NCBI GenBank assembly: GCA_017453565.1
Contig: JAFTEQ010000006.1
Span: 1 to 48,648 of the forward strand
Reading direction: 5' to 3'
From: Bacteroidales bacterium
GTDB taxonomy: Bacteria > Bacteroidota > Bacteroidia > Bacteroidales > UBA932
DNA length: 48,648 bases
Shown here: one piece after another, positions 34,105 to 42,977 of the stretch
How the letters are laid out: every line of letters begins with the position of its first letter
How positions within the stretch are numbered: position 1 is the first letter of the stretch
The notes under the pieces: model-generated
Database searches by the model: none
What the model was told of the DNA's origin: nothing
Seen by the model: only the letters and a program-made list of their open reading frames with translations
Made by a program: the position numbers and the translations under genes

Positions 34105-35397
34105 ATGCGCACCTGTTTCGCTAAAAAGCTGTTTGCGGCCCTGCCCGCCCTGCTTTGTGCCTGTTTCCTGCAGGCCCAGGGCCCCCTTCCCTTGTCGGAA
34201 TCGGAACTGCTCTGCATTCAGGGCGAAGACCGTCAGCAGACCTACGATTTCAGGGGTGCGGTGGAGAGCTACCGCGAGGCCCTGCGCCTCTGCCGCGACT
34301 CGCTCCGCCGCATCTCCATTCAGGAGCAACTCGCGCGCAGTCTCAACGGGGTGCAGATGATGCAGTTCTGCTCCAAACCCAAGGTGGTGGCCCGCGAACG
34401 CTTCAGCCTGCAGGACTTCTTCCTCTACTATCCGCTCCCCGACCGTTCCTGGCATCCCGTTCCCAATGCGCTCGACACCCTGGGCGGCGACTGGACTTCG
34501 CCGGCCACCTACATGCCCGAGGGGTCGCGCAGTGTGGTTTTCTCGGCGGTGGACACCCTGGGCGTGCGCAATCTCTACGAGACCCATTTCGCCGACACGG
34601 CCTGGACCGCCCCCGCCCTGCTGCCCATCAGTTCGGGCGAGCATGAAATCTACCCCCTGGTGCAGGGAGACCGCCTTTTCTTCTCGTCACAGGGCCTCTA
34701 CGGCATGGGCGGATACGACCTTTATGTTTCGCGCCGCGACCCGTCTACGGGCGATTGGGGGACTCCCGAGAACCTGGGCTTCCCCTATTCCTCGCCCGCC
34801 GACGACTTCCTCTTCCTCAATACGGACGACGGCCGCTACAGCATCTTCGCCTCCAATCGCGACTGCCCGGCCGACAGTGTGTGCATCTACGTGCTGGAAT
34901 ATGAACCCATGCCGGTGCGCAGCGCCGTGGTCGATACGGCCGAGCTCCGTCGGCTCTGTCTGCTCGACCCGGAGGCGGACCGCAAGGTGGTGAACAACAA
35001 GGCCGTGCTGGCCGACGCGCCCAAGGAAGACCCGCATACGGCCCGCTACCGCGCCCAGATGACGACGGTGCGTCAGCTGCGCGATTCCATCGCCCGGCAC
35101 AATGCGCATCTGGAGAGCCTGCGTGCCCGCTATGCGAGCTCATCGGAGCAGAACCGGGCCTCGCTTTCCGCCGAGATCCTTGCCGGCGAGGCGCAGATCC
35201 CCGCCATGCAGACGCGGCTCGACAGCGCCAACCGGGCCCTGCAGGCCATTGAGATGGATTTCCTGCTGCATGGCGTCATCATCGACCCCCGCAAGGTGGA
35301 GGCCGAATCGGACCAGGAGGTGGTGGGGGCCGACAAGGCCTACACCTTTACCCGCAAGCATCCCGGCGGGGAACTGATTCTTTCTACGGATTTATAA
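34105..35397 (+). CDS. secreted PD40 beta-propeller protein with N-terminal TPR-like part
   Basis: A 430-residue exported protein. Seen: a signal peptide to about LQAQG, a short TPR-like helical pair (FRGAVESYREALRLCRDS), then WD40-like PD40 repeats (YMPEGSRSVVFSAVD; GDRLFFSSQGLYGMGGYDLYVSR; DDGRYSIFASNRD). A coiled-coil-like helical stretch follows at about 310-385. The same PD40 logic occurs in Bacteroidetes envelope proteins related to PorE/OmpA types, but no OmpA domain is present here. A role as a periplasmic scaffold is a guess. Its stop codon abuts the malQ stop (6-base overlap of the two frames). Confidence 0.75.
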   Translation: MRTCFAKKLFAALPALLCACFLQAQGPLPLSESELLCIQGEDRQQTYDFRGAVESYREALRLCRDSLRRISIQEQLARSLNGVQMMQFCSKPKVVARERFSLQDFFLYYPLPDRSWHPVPNALDTLGGDWTSPATYMPEGSRSVVFSAVDTLGVRNLYETHFADTAWTAPALLPISSGEHEIYPLVQGDRLFFSSQGLYGMGGYDLYVSRRDPSTGDWGTPENLGFPYSSPADDFLFLNTDDGRYSIFASNRDCPADSVCIYVLEYEPMPVRSAVVDTAELRRLCLLDPEADRKVVNNKAVLADAPKEDPHTARYRAQMTTVRQLRDSIARHNAHLESLRARYASSSEQNRASLSAEILAGEAQIPAMQTRLDSANRALQAIEMDFLLHGVIIDPRKVEAESDQEVVGADKAYTFTRKHPGGELILSTDL

Positions 35398-37269
35398 GCG
35401 GCCGCTCTCTTCCACGAGGGCGCGCACTTCTGCTGCGAAGGAAGCCTCCGCATTGAGGTCTTCCAGGCTCAGGTGCATGCGCCAGCACCAGTGATTGTGG
35501 GGGTCCGCAGGGTCGTTGATGCGCTCGGCGGCGGCATCAGCCCGGCGCAGTTTGCCGCTCAGGGACAGCCAGTCCTGCAGGGGCAGGATGGCGAGCATGG
35601 ACGGGGCGAGGAGGTGTTCCCGCACGATGCGGCGGCAGTCTTCCGGGCTGAGGTCGCCCCCGTCGCGCCGGCGCAGCGGATCCATGTCGTGGCTCGAGGT
35701 GGTGCAGACGCTCAGCACCGGCCAGGGCCGGCCTTTTTCCATACGCTGCATCTCGAGCGAGAGAATCTTCTCGCGCTCCATCACTTCCGGCACGCAGTCG
35801 GGCACCATCCCCAGGTCTTCTCCGCAGGCGAGCATCCCCGTGCAGGAAAGCAGGGTCGGGAGTTTGCGCAGGGCGTTGCGGCGCCAGAACTCGTTGTGCC
35901 GGTGGAAGAAAAAGTCAGTGTAGAGCGCATCGAAACCCGCTTTCTGCCCCGTCGAGAGGGCGGAAGTGTCGGGGCTGATGAGGGGGTGCAGGAAGCCCGG
36001 CCGGTGCGGATCTTCCAGGAAGAGCCCTGCTTCGGGAAGGCCCATTGCGGCGATCTCTTCCCTGCTGTAGGGCAGGGCCGGATTGAAATGGCCCGCCCGT
36101 CCGCTCTTTTCCGGACGCGGAATCTCCCAGATGCGGAAGAAGCCCAGGATGTGATCGATCCGGTAGGCGTCGAAATAGACGGCCATCTTCTCCAGGCGCC
36201 GGCGCCACCAGCGGTAGCCGTCGCGCTCCATAGCCTCCCAGTTGTAGGTGGGGAACCCCCAGTTCTGGCCGTCCCGGCTGAAGAAATCGGGCGGAGCCCC
36301 CGCCTGGCTGTCGAGGTTGAAGAGTTCGGGGAACGAAGCCGCGTCCACGCTGTCGGCCCCAACCCCGATGGGCAAGTCTCCTTTCAGGTAGACGCCTTTG
36401 TCGTGGGCATGGCGCACGGCCTTCCGGAACTGGATGTCCAGATGGTACTGTTCCCAGCGGTAGAAGTCGGGGTCGTCGCCGTCTCTTTCAGCGCAGAAAA
36501 GGGCGTACGGCTCGAGCCATTCCTCGTTTTTCTGCAGGAAGGCGCGACAGGCGGGCTGGGCCAGGTCGCGCACCCCGTTCTGCTCGAAGGCCCGGTGCAG
36601 CAGCCGGCGTTTGGCCGCCGCCACCCGTGGATAGTCGAGGGCGGGCAGGGCCTCCAGTTCGGCCTTCAGCCTCTTGTAGACCGCATCCTGGCGCACGCCC
36701 GCAGCGGGCAGGTGCATGTAGATGGGATGGAGGGCGAAAGAGGAGACGGGGCTGTAGGGATAGGAGTCGTCCCAGCCGCCCTGGCGGGAGGTATCGTTTA
36801 TGGGAAGCAGTTGGATGACCTGCTGGCCTGTACGTGCGGCCCAGTCGGCAAGCGGAATGAGATCGAGGAACTCGCCCACGCCGAAACTTTGCGCGCTGCG
36901 CAGCGAAAACACGGGGACGGCGGTTCCTGCGCAGCGGAAGCCCGGGCGGTCGAAAACCGGGGCGGAATGCCGCCGCGGGAAGGGACAGCCTGCAACAGGA
37001 CAGTCGATCCACGCGTCCAGGTAACGGGGTTCCCTTTCCCTGGAGGGTTTCCGGTGATGCCGGTCCCACTCGGTGCGCGTCACCAGGCCGTCCTCAATCA
37101 CCAGATAGCCGTAGTCGGCAAGCAGGCTGTCGGGGCAGTCGGCGATGGTCACGCTCCACGCGCCGCCCTCGCTCCAGTGCATGGGGTAGCGCACGCCATC
37201 CGACTCCAGCGTCAGGCTCTCTCCCCAGCGCGTCCGATATTGAATGCTGAAATAGGCGGTTTTTAACAA
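35392..37269 (-). CDS. malQ: 4-alpha-glucanotransferase (GH77)
   Basis: A 625-residue amylomaltase that transfers glucan segments during maltodextrin or glycogen metabolism; no signal peptide, so cytoplasmic. Seen: an N-terminal CBM20-like starch-binding module (about 1-95, FSIQYRTRWGE and a Trp-rich core), then the GH77 barrel with LLPINDTS, the nucleophile Asp in YRIDHILG (D372), the acid/base Glu in ACGEDLG (E484) and the third Asp in SSHDMD (D528). Bacteroides homologues often carry two CBM20 modules and are near 890 residues; only one module is visible here. Its promoter overlaps that of the divergent BACON gene. Confidence 0.93.
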   Translation of the reverse strand: MLKTAYFSIQYRTRWGESLTLESDGVRYPMHWSEGGAWSVTIADCPDSLLADYGYLVIEDGLVTRTEWDRHHRKPSREREPRYLDAWIDCPVAGCPFPRRHSAPVFDRPGFRCAGTAVPVFSLRSAQSFGVGEFLDLIPLADWAARTGQQVIQLLPINDTSRQGGWDDSYPYSPVSSFALHPIYMHLPAAGVRQDAVYKRLKAELEALPALDYPRVAAAKRRLLHRAFEQNGVRDLAQPACRAFLQKNEEWLEPYALFCAERDGDDPDFYRWEQYHLDIQFRKAVRHAHDKGVYLKGDLPIGVGADSVDAASFPELFNLDSQAGAPPDFFSRDGQNWGFPTYNWEAMERDGYRWWRRRLEKMAVYFDAYRIDHILGFFRIWEIPRPEKSGRAGHFNPALPYSREEIAAMGLPEAGLFLEDPHRPGFLHPLISPDTSALSTGQKAGFDALYTDFFFHRHNEFWRRNALRKLPTLLSCTGMLACGEDLGMVPDCVPEVMEREKILSLEMQRMEKGRPWPVLSVCTTSSHDMDPLRRRDGGDLSPEDCRRIVREHLLAPSMLAILPLQDWLSLSGKLRRADAAAERINDPADPHNHWCWRMHLSLEDLNAEASFAAEVRALVEESGRL

Positions 37270-37276
37270 TTTTTTC

Positions 37277-37284
37277 TATCTTTG
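37277..37284 (+). promoter_or_regulatory. -7 promoter box for the BACON-M6 operon
   Basis: Perfect TATCTTTG, 32 bases before the ATG at 37317. The box points towards the malQ box 6 bases away, so the two promoter cores overlap. Confidence 0.6.
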
Positions 37285-37290
37285 ACGGTT

Positions 37291-37298
37291 CAAAGGTA
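37291..37298 (-). promoter_or_regulatory. -7 promoter box for malQ
   Basis: Perfect TACCTTTG on the minus strand, 21 bases before the malQ start, located where the rightward transcript is expected to begin. Confidence 0.6.
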
Positions 37299-37316
37299 TA
37301 ATTTTTCTCACGGATT

Positions 37317-38312
37317 ATGAAAAGAGGAATCTGTTTTTTGTTGCTCGGAGCGCTTTCCTTCGGCCTTGTTTCCTGCGGTGGATCTGCTACCAAGGAAGGT
37401 GGGGAGGAACTCATCCTGAAGATATCGATCAATAACAAGCCCCTTAATAAAAATGAGTATGAGGCCACGGGCTGGGCTGGCGACATCAACTTCACAGTTA
37501 CCCATAACAAACCCATAGAATGCAGCCTGCGTGACGGACAGTGGCTTCACATCGCGAAGCAGGAAGCCAATGCTGACAAGGGAGAAACCACAGTCACGCT
37601 CCACCTCGATACCAACGACGGACAGGCCACCCGCGAGGACGTCCTGAAAGTGGTGTCCGGCGGAAAGGCCATCTCGGCCAGCGTGAAGCAGTTGGCGATC
37701 GGGGAGATTGTTTCCGACAAGGAAGTGACCCTCTCCGGTATGGAACCCTTCACGCTAACCGTCCAGCAACAGAAGAAAGCCTGGACGGCGTCCATCATCG
37801 GCGGTGACTGGCTGGAAGTGACGCCTGATTCGGGCTCCGGCATGCTCGAAGCGCCCGTCGTCTTCAAGGCCAGAGGCCTCAACATCGGCAGCGAAAGCCG
37901 CAGTTGTGTGGTGCGAATCACCATGGCCGAACGGGTTGTCGACGTGGCGGTGACCCAGCCTTCCGACCTGCTCTCCGGCGCCTTCCAGGAGAAGGTGTAT
38001 GGCCTCTACAACGTGGACGGGGCCGGCGGCAACGTGACCTATGACCGTTATGCGCACCAGATCAACACGCTGTCCGGGAGCGTGCGCAAGTTCCGTCTGC
38101 TCGATCCCTCGGGTGCGCGTTTCCTGGAGCTTTCCGAACTTCCGTCCGTCTGGACGGCGGGCAGCCGGGTCGATGTCCAGGTTTCCCAGAACTTGACCTC
38201 CAAACTGAAGTCGCTCTTCACTGCCACCGTCACCGTGGTGAAGGAGGAAGACGGTTTCGTGTGGCTGCTTACCGACAACAAGGTGGGCGCCGTCATCAAA
38301 AAAGTTGAGTAG
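37317..38312 (+). CDS. BACON-domain lipoprotein
   Basis: A 331-residue lipoprotein: Lys-Arg start, hydrophobic core and lipobox LVSCGG (Cys about 20). After a short linker it shows BACON-type immunoglobulin-like modules (patterns FTVTHN...DGQWLHI...GETTVTLHLDTN and FTLTVQQQKKAWTASIIGGDWLEVTP...SRSCVVRI), common in Bacteroidetes surface proteins that bind glycans or mucin. The C-terminal 110 residues are beta-rich and unassigned. It precedes the M6 metalloprotease by 3 bases, so the two are co-expressed; the lipoprotein may retain or guide the protease at the surface (inference). Confidence 0.8.
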   Translation: MKRGICFLLLGALSFGLVSCGGSATKEGGEELILKISINNKPLNKNEYEATGWAGDINFTVTHNKPIECSLRDGQWLHIAKQEANADKGETTVTLHLDTNDGQATREDVLKVVSGGKAISASVKQLAIGEIVSDKEVTLSGMEPFTLTVQQQKKAWTASIIGGDWLEVTPDSGSGMLEAPVVFKARGLNIGSESRSCVVRITMAERVVDVAVTQPSDLLSGAFQEKVYGLYNVDGAGGNVTYDRYAHQINTLSGSVRKFRLLDPSGARFLELSELPSVWTAGSRVDVQVSQNLTSKLKSLFTATVTVVKEEDGFVWLLTDNKVGAVIKKVE

Positions 38313-38315
38313 CGT

Positions 38316-40931
38316 ATGAAAAAAGCGATATTGATTCTGAGTGCCCTGCTGCTCGGCGCAGCCGCACTCCGTGCCGTTCCGGCTTATCCCTATCCCGTGA
38401 AGTTGACCCAGCCCGACGGGAGCACGATCACCGTGCAGCTTCATGGTGACGAATTCTACCATTGGGCCACTTCCGACGGCTATGTGGTGGAACAAGACAA
38501 GGACGGGTTCTACCGCCGTGTGAACCTGGTGCAGCGCCGCAGCGCCGCGCCGTCCGCGGCCGCCATCCGTGAGGCCCATGCCGAACGCGCCCGCCGCGCC
38601 GCGCTCCTCGGGAAGCGTGCCGCAGACATGCGCAAGGGAGACAACCGTTTCCTCGTGATCCTGGTGGAATTCTCCGACCTTACCTTCTCCGTGAACGAGC
38701 CTCAGCAGGCATTCTGGAACCTCCTCAACCAGGAAGGCTACTCGGCCAACGGCGGGACGGGTTCCGTGCGCGACTATTATATGGAAAACTCCACCAACCA
38801 GTTCCGCCCCACCTACGACGTGATCGGACCGGTGAAGGTGAGCAAGGGTTTTGCGGCCTACGGCGAGGACATCAAGGACAGCCAGGGCAACCGCATCAGC
38901 GACAAGGCGGCGCGCGAGGCGTTCAAGGAAGCCTGCGACCTGGCCAACACCCAGGGTCTGGTGAACTTCGCCAACTACGATATCGACGGGGACGGCTACG
39001 TAGACAACATTTTCTTCTACTATGCCGGTCACAACCAGGCCGAGCATGGCGGCGACGACACCATCTGGCCGCATGCCTCCGGCTTCAGTTCAGGCAGTTA
39101 CAACGGTATCCGCCTGGGATCCTACGCCTGTACCTCGGAGTACAGGGGGGCTTCAGGCAATGCCATGTGCGGCATCGGCACCTTCTGCCACGAGTTCGGC
39201 CATGTGCTGGGTCTTCCCGACTTTTATGACACCGACTATTCGGAGAACGGCCAGGCCGAAGACGTGTATAACTTCTCGCTCATGTCGAACGGCCCCTACA
39301 ACAACAGCGGCCGCACTCCGCCCTACCTCGGCGCCATGGAGCGTCTGATGCTGGGCTGGGGCCCGGAACCCACGCTGTGGAACACGCCTGGCAGCAAGAC
39401 CCTCAAGGCCGTGACCGAAAACGTCTCGGCCTATACGCCCACCTCTGTTGAGGACGAGTTCTTCCTTTATGAGGTGCGTACCGGCGAGGGTTGGGACAAG
39501 TACATCGACACCACCATGCCTGCTACGGGCCTGCTGGTATATCATGTAGATCAGTCTGAAAACCTTGTGACCAGCGGTTATACGGCCCGTTACCTCTGGG
39601 AACATACCAACAGCATCAACGCCTACTCGAACCATCCCTGCTACTACCTCGTTTCGTCGGTGCCGAACCCCGGTTCCTATTATCAGTTCCCCTTTGGCGG
39701 CAATTCTGGCAAAACGGAGTTCTCCGACCTGTCGAAGCCGGCTTCGGTCGACTGGAGCAAGATAGCGACCGGCTACAACCTCACCGACATCGCTTATGCG
39801 AACAAGCAGGTGACGCTTACGCTCACCATCGACAAGAGCCGCAAGGTGGTCGGGACGGTGACTGACACCAAGGGTAACCCCGTAGCGGGCGCTTCGGTGA
39901 CCGTCACTGACGACGCCGAAATCCAGTCAATCATGGGCCTTCGTTCGCAGCGGCACATCAGCCAGCGCGCCAAAAAGGAGGGGACGACCGATGCCAGCGG
40001 TAACTACACCATCACCATCGATGAAGGGGCCACCGAAAACCTCACGCTTACCATTTCCAAGAGCGGGTATCGCGTCTACACCACCACGTTCGTCCTCAAA
40101 TCGGGCGGCGTGCGCAAGGACGTGGTGCTGCGCGATATTGCCGAGGCGGACAAGGTGACCATCAAGAAATACAACGCCCCGTCGGGCTACGGCCTTGGTT
40201 TCTGGAGCACGTCCGATCCGGCCAGCGCCTGCGCCGCCGTGGGCTATACGGCCGAAGAGTTGGCGCCTTACGTGGGCATGAAGATTTCCCAGATCAACTT
40301 CCTGGTTTACTTCGAGGCGGTCGAAGTGCTCGAGGCGCTGGTTGAGGTTGACGGCGAGCGGGTATGCACCCAGCAGGTAAAGAATCCGAAATACGACGGC
40401 AAGATCATGGAGGTTCCTCTCGATAACCCAGTGACGATCGAGGAAGGGAAGAACATCATCTTCGGCTATGCCTTCAAGAACCTCACCGACGTGGATCAGA
40501 CCGGAGCACCCCGCACGCCCTATCCCTTTGCCATCGACGATCAGGAGAATGGTGTCTCGAATGCTGGTCTGGTGTACAATGGCTACTCCACCACGGGTAT
40601 CAAGTGGGCCACTGCGCAGGACGGCAATGGCCGAACCTTTAACTTCATCATCGGAGCCGTCCTGGAAGACTCCAGCTCCAGTTTCTACAATTCCGGTTTC
40701 CGGGTGATCGACAACCCAAAGCCCGCCGGTTATGCCGTGGGCGACACCTTCCAGTTCGCGCTCATGCCCTCGACCGATCCCGCTCCGGCCAGCGTCAGCT
40801 GGAAGTTCGACGGAACCGACCAGAACGACGCGAGCATCGTGCTCACGGCGGGCGACCACACCGTGGAAGCCACGCTGGTGCACGCGGATGGCTCGGTGGA
40901 GCGCATCACGCAGGTGATCAAGGTCCAGTAG
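38316..40931 (+). CDS. secreted M6-family metalloprotease
   Basis: An 871-residue exported zinc protease of the immune inhibitor A (M6) type. Seen: a signal peptide (to about residue 20), a pro-region with YHWATSDGYVVEQD (48-61), the catalytic domain from GDNRFLVILVEF (108-119), a Ca-binding-like YDIDGDGYVDNIF (221-233), and the zinc motif HEFGHVLGLPD (292-302). After it come a carboxypeptidase-regulatory-like domain (from about 510, GTVTDTKGNPVAGASV) and beta-rich C-terminal modules ending in a PKD-like strand. No classic type IX sorting motif is certain. Such proteases degrade host or dietary proteins in other bacteria; the target here is unknown. Convergent with the SDR gene (2-base gap). 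Confidence 0.88.
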   Translation: MKKAILILSALLLGAAALRAVPAYPYPVKLTQPDGSTITVQLHGDEFYHWATSDGYVVEQDKDGFYRRVNLVQRRSAAPSAAAIREAHAERARRAALLGKRAADMRKGDNRFLVILVEFSDLTFSVNEPQQAFWNLLNQEGYSANGGTGSVRDYYMENSTNQFRPTYDVIGPVKVSKGFAAYGEDIKDSQGNRISDKAAREAFKEACDLANTQGLVNFANYDIDGDGYVDNIFFYYAGHNQAEHGGDDTIWPHASGFSSGSYNGIRLGSYACTSEYRGASGNAMCGIGTFCHEFGHVLGLPDFYDTDYSENGQAEDVYNFSLMSNGPYNNSGRTPPYLGAMERLMLGWGPEPTLWNTPGSKTLKAVTENVSAYTPTSVEDEFFLYEVRTGEGWDKYIDTTMPATGLLVYHVDQSENLVTSGYTARYLWEHTNSINAYSNHPCYYLVSSVPNPGSYYQFPFGGNSGKTEFSDLSKPASVDWSKIATGYNLTDIAYANKQVTLTLTIDKSRKVVGTVTDTKGNPVAGASVTVTDDAEIQSIMGLRSQRHISQRAKKEGTTDASGNYTITIDEGATENLTLTISKSGYRVYTTTFVLKSGGVRKDVVLRDIAEADKVTIKKYNAPSGYGLGFWSTSDPASACAAVGYTAEELAPYVGMKISQINFLVYFEAVEVLEALVEVDGERVCTQQVKNPKYDGKIMEVPLDNPVTIEEGKNIIFGYAFKNLTDVDQTGAPRTPYPFAIDDQENGVSNAGLVYNGYSTTGIKWATAQDGNGRTFNFIIGAVLEDSSSSFYNSGFRVIDNPKPAGYAVGDTFQFALMPSTDPAPASVSWKFDGTDQNDASIVLTAGDHTVEATLVHADGSVERITQVIKVQ

Positions 40932-40933
40932 AC

Positions 40934-41731
40934 CTATCCCAGCTTATAATACATGGAGAGGATGCCGGCGAACCATTTCGCCGGCAGAATCTTTTTCAGC
41001 AGCACCGAAAGCTTCTGAACCGGGGATGCGATGATGTAGCTGTGGGCCGGATGGCGCTTGCGCACAATACGCGCGATCTTCCCGGCCAGGTATTCGGGCT
41101 TGAGCCCGGTGGTCTCATCGTGCTCGATGCTCGCGAGCGAAGCGGCGTACATGGGGTAAGCCGCGTGCACCTCGGGTCCGTCGGCGCTCTTGCGCTGGGC
41201 GGTGAAGGCCGTGGAGAAGTCGCCCGGCTCGATTACCACCACCTTCACGCCGAAGCTCCGGAGTTCCAGGCGGAGCGCCTCGCAGTAGCCCTCGATGGCG
41301 AATTTGCTCGCCGAGTAGAGCCCCTGGAAAGGCAGACCCATGAGTCCTCCGATGGAGCTGAAACAGACGATGGTGCCACTGCGGCGCTGCCGCATGGCGG
41401 GCACCACCTGGTGCAGGAAGCGCACCATGCCCATCCAGTTCACGTCCATCTGGCGTTTGGCATCCTCGAGGCTGCTGAATTCCAGCGGCCCGCCGATGCC
41501 CATGCCCGCGTTGTTGATGAACACGTCGATCCGGCCCTCGGCGTCGAGCACGGCCTGCACGGCCGCCGCCACGGAGGCGTCGTCGGTGACTTCCGCCCGC
41601 AGGTAGTGTACGCTCGGAATGGGCTCCACGTCCTTGCGGTGGGTGCCGTAGACCGTATGCCCCTCTGCGCTGAGCCGCTCGGCCATGGCCTTGCCAAAGC
41701 CGGAGGTGATACCGGTGATGAGTATGACCAT
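40934..41731 (-). CDS. short-chain dehydrogenase/reductase next to spt
   Basis: A 265-residue classical SDR using NAD(P)H. Seen: cofactor motif TGITSGFG (6-13), NNAG, and the catalytic Ser-Tyr-Lys set (S125 or S126 in CFSSIGG; Y139 and K143 in YSASK). The C-terminus has a basic/hydrophobic tail (KLSVLLKKILPAKWF) that could touch the membrane. Its ATG begins on the base after the spt stop, so the two are tightly coupled. Serine palmitoyltransferase makes 3-ketosphinganine, which needs an SDR to become sphinganine; this gene is a good candidate for that reductase, but the substrate is inferred only from position. Confidence 0.85.
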   Translation of the reverse strand: MVILITGITSGFGKAMAERLSAEGHTVYGTHRKDVEPIPSVHYLRAEVTDDASVAAAVQAVLDAEGRIDVFINNAGMGIGGPLEFSSLEDAKRQMDVNWMGMVRFLHQVVPAMRQRRSGTIVCFSSIGGLMGLPFQGLYSASKFAIEGYCEALRLELRSFGVKVVVIEPGDFSTAFTAQRKSADGPEVHAAYPMYAASLASIEHDETTGLKPEYLAGKIARIVRKRHPAHSYIIASPVQKLSVLLKKILPAKWFAGILSMYYKLG

Positions 41732-42922
41732 TTAAGGAATGATTTCCAGTTTGCGGAAGATGCCGGTGAGCTTGTCGATGGCCTCGTCAAGCTGTTCCAT
41801 GCTGTGGGTGGCCATGAGCGCGAAGCGCACGATCACCGAGTCTTCCGGAACGGCCGGCGGGATGACCGGCGTGATGAACACGCCCTCGTCGAGGGCCATC
41901 TTCACGGCCGTGAGGCACTTCTCCAGGTTGCGCACGAACAGCGGAATGATGGGCGACTGGGTGTGCCCGATATCGAAGCCGCGCGCCTTGAACTCGGCGT
42001 GGGCGTGGTGCGTGAGGTCCCAGAGAGGCTGGATGCGCTCCGGCTCGGAGAGCATAATGTCGATGGCCTTGCTCACCGCCGCCACGTTGGCCGGCGGCAT
42101 GCTGGCGCTGAAGATGAGCGAGCGGGAGTTGTGCTTGAGGTAGTTCATGATGTCGTGCTCGCCGGCGATGAATCCGCCCAGCGAACCGAACGACTTGGAG
42201 AAGGTGCCCATGATGAGGTCAACCTTGTCGGTGAGGCCGAAATGGCTGGCCGTGCCGCGTCCGTGGTCGCCCACTACGCCCAGGCCGTGCGCGTCGTCCA
42301 CCATGAGGGTGGCGTTGTACTTCTCGCACAGGCCCACGAGTTCGGGCAGCGGAGCGATGTCGCCCTCCATGGAGTAGACGCCGTCTACCACGATGAGTTT
42401 GGGAGCGCGCTTGGCGACGAGCCGGAGTTTGCGCTCCAGGGCCTTCATGTCGTTGTGCGCGAACTTGAACACCTTGCTGAACGAGAGGCGGCTGCCGTCG
42501 ATGATGCAGGCGTGGTCGAGCGCGTCGAGGAAGATGAAGCCGTCGCGGAAGCCCAGGGCTGACACCACGCCCAGGTTCACCTGGAAGCCGGTGCTGTAGG
42601 TGATGGCTTCGGGTTTGCCCACCAGGCGGGCGAGTTTTTCCTCGAGTTCGAGATGGATGTCGAGCGTACCGTTGAGGAAACGCGAACCCGAACAGGATGT
42701 GCCGTATTTGCGGATGGCTTCGATGGCGGCTTCCTTGAGCCGCGGGTCGTCGGAAAGGCCCAGATAGGAGTTGGAGCCGAACATCAGGACGTCTTTCCCC
42801 TCCATCTTCACAACGGGGTCCTGGCCCGATTCAATGGGGCGGTAGTAGGGGTAGATGCCCATGGCCTTTACCTCATCCGCCAGTGTGTACTTGGCACACA
42901 CGTTATTGATAGGACGGTTCAT
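41732..42922 (-). CDS. spt: serine palmitoyltransferase
   Basis: A 396-residue PLP enzyme of the alpha-oxoamine synthase family; it condenses serine with a fatty acyl-CoA to 3-ketosphinganine, the first step of bacterial sphingolipid synthesis. Seen: PLP-stacking His in DHACIIDGS (H137), Asp and His in DDAHGLGV (D209, H212), and the Schiff-base Lys in GTFSKSFGSLGG (K243). SGSRFLNGT is also typical. KBL and BioF are relatives, but the sequence pattern and the length match Bacteroidetes SPT. The start at 42922 gives the family MNRP-type N-terminus; the frame extends 59 codons upstream into the LVIVD gene. The SDR follows without a gap. Confidence 0.9.
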   Translation of the reverse strand: MNRPINNVCAKYTLADEVKAMGIYPYYRPIESGQDPVVKMEGKDVLMFGSNSYLGLSDDPRLKEAAIEAIRKYGTSCSGSRFLNGTLDIHLELEEKLARLVGKPEAITYSTGFQVNLGVVSALGFRDGFIFLDALDHACIIDGSRLSFSKVFKFAHNDMKALERKLRLVAKRAPKLIVVDGVYSMEGDIAPLPELVGLCEKYNATLMVDDAHGLGVVGDHGRGTASHFGLTDKVDLIMGTFSKSFGSLGGFIAGEHDIMNYLKHNSRSLIFSASMPPANVAAVSKAIDIMLSEPERIQPLWDLTHHAHAEFKARGFDIGHTQSPIIPLFVRNLEKCLTAVKMALDEGVFITPVIPPAVPEDSVIVRFALMATHSMEQLDEAIDKLTGIFRKLEIIP

Positions 42923-42950
42923 GCAATAGGTTTTAGTACAGTCCAGGCCA

Positions 42951-42958
42951 CAAAGATA
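42951..42958 (-). promoter_or_regulatory. -7 promoter box for spt-SDR
   Basis: Perfect TATCTTTG on the minus strand, 28 bases before the spt start and after the LVIVD stop. Confidence 0.6.
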
Positions 42959-42977
42959 AGAAAAATCTGAAAAAGGT

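Noticed and set aside
35473-37266. 597-codon plus-strand frame opposite malQ
   Set aside because: Antisense of a GH77 gene with all catalytic residues; no recognisable protein features.
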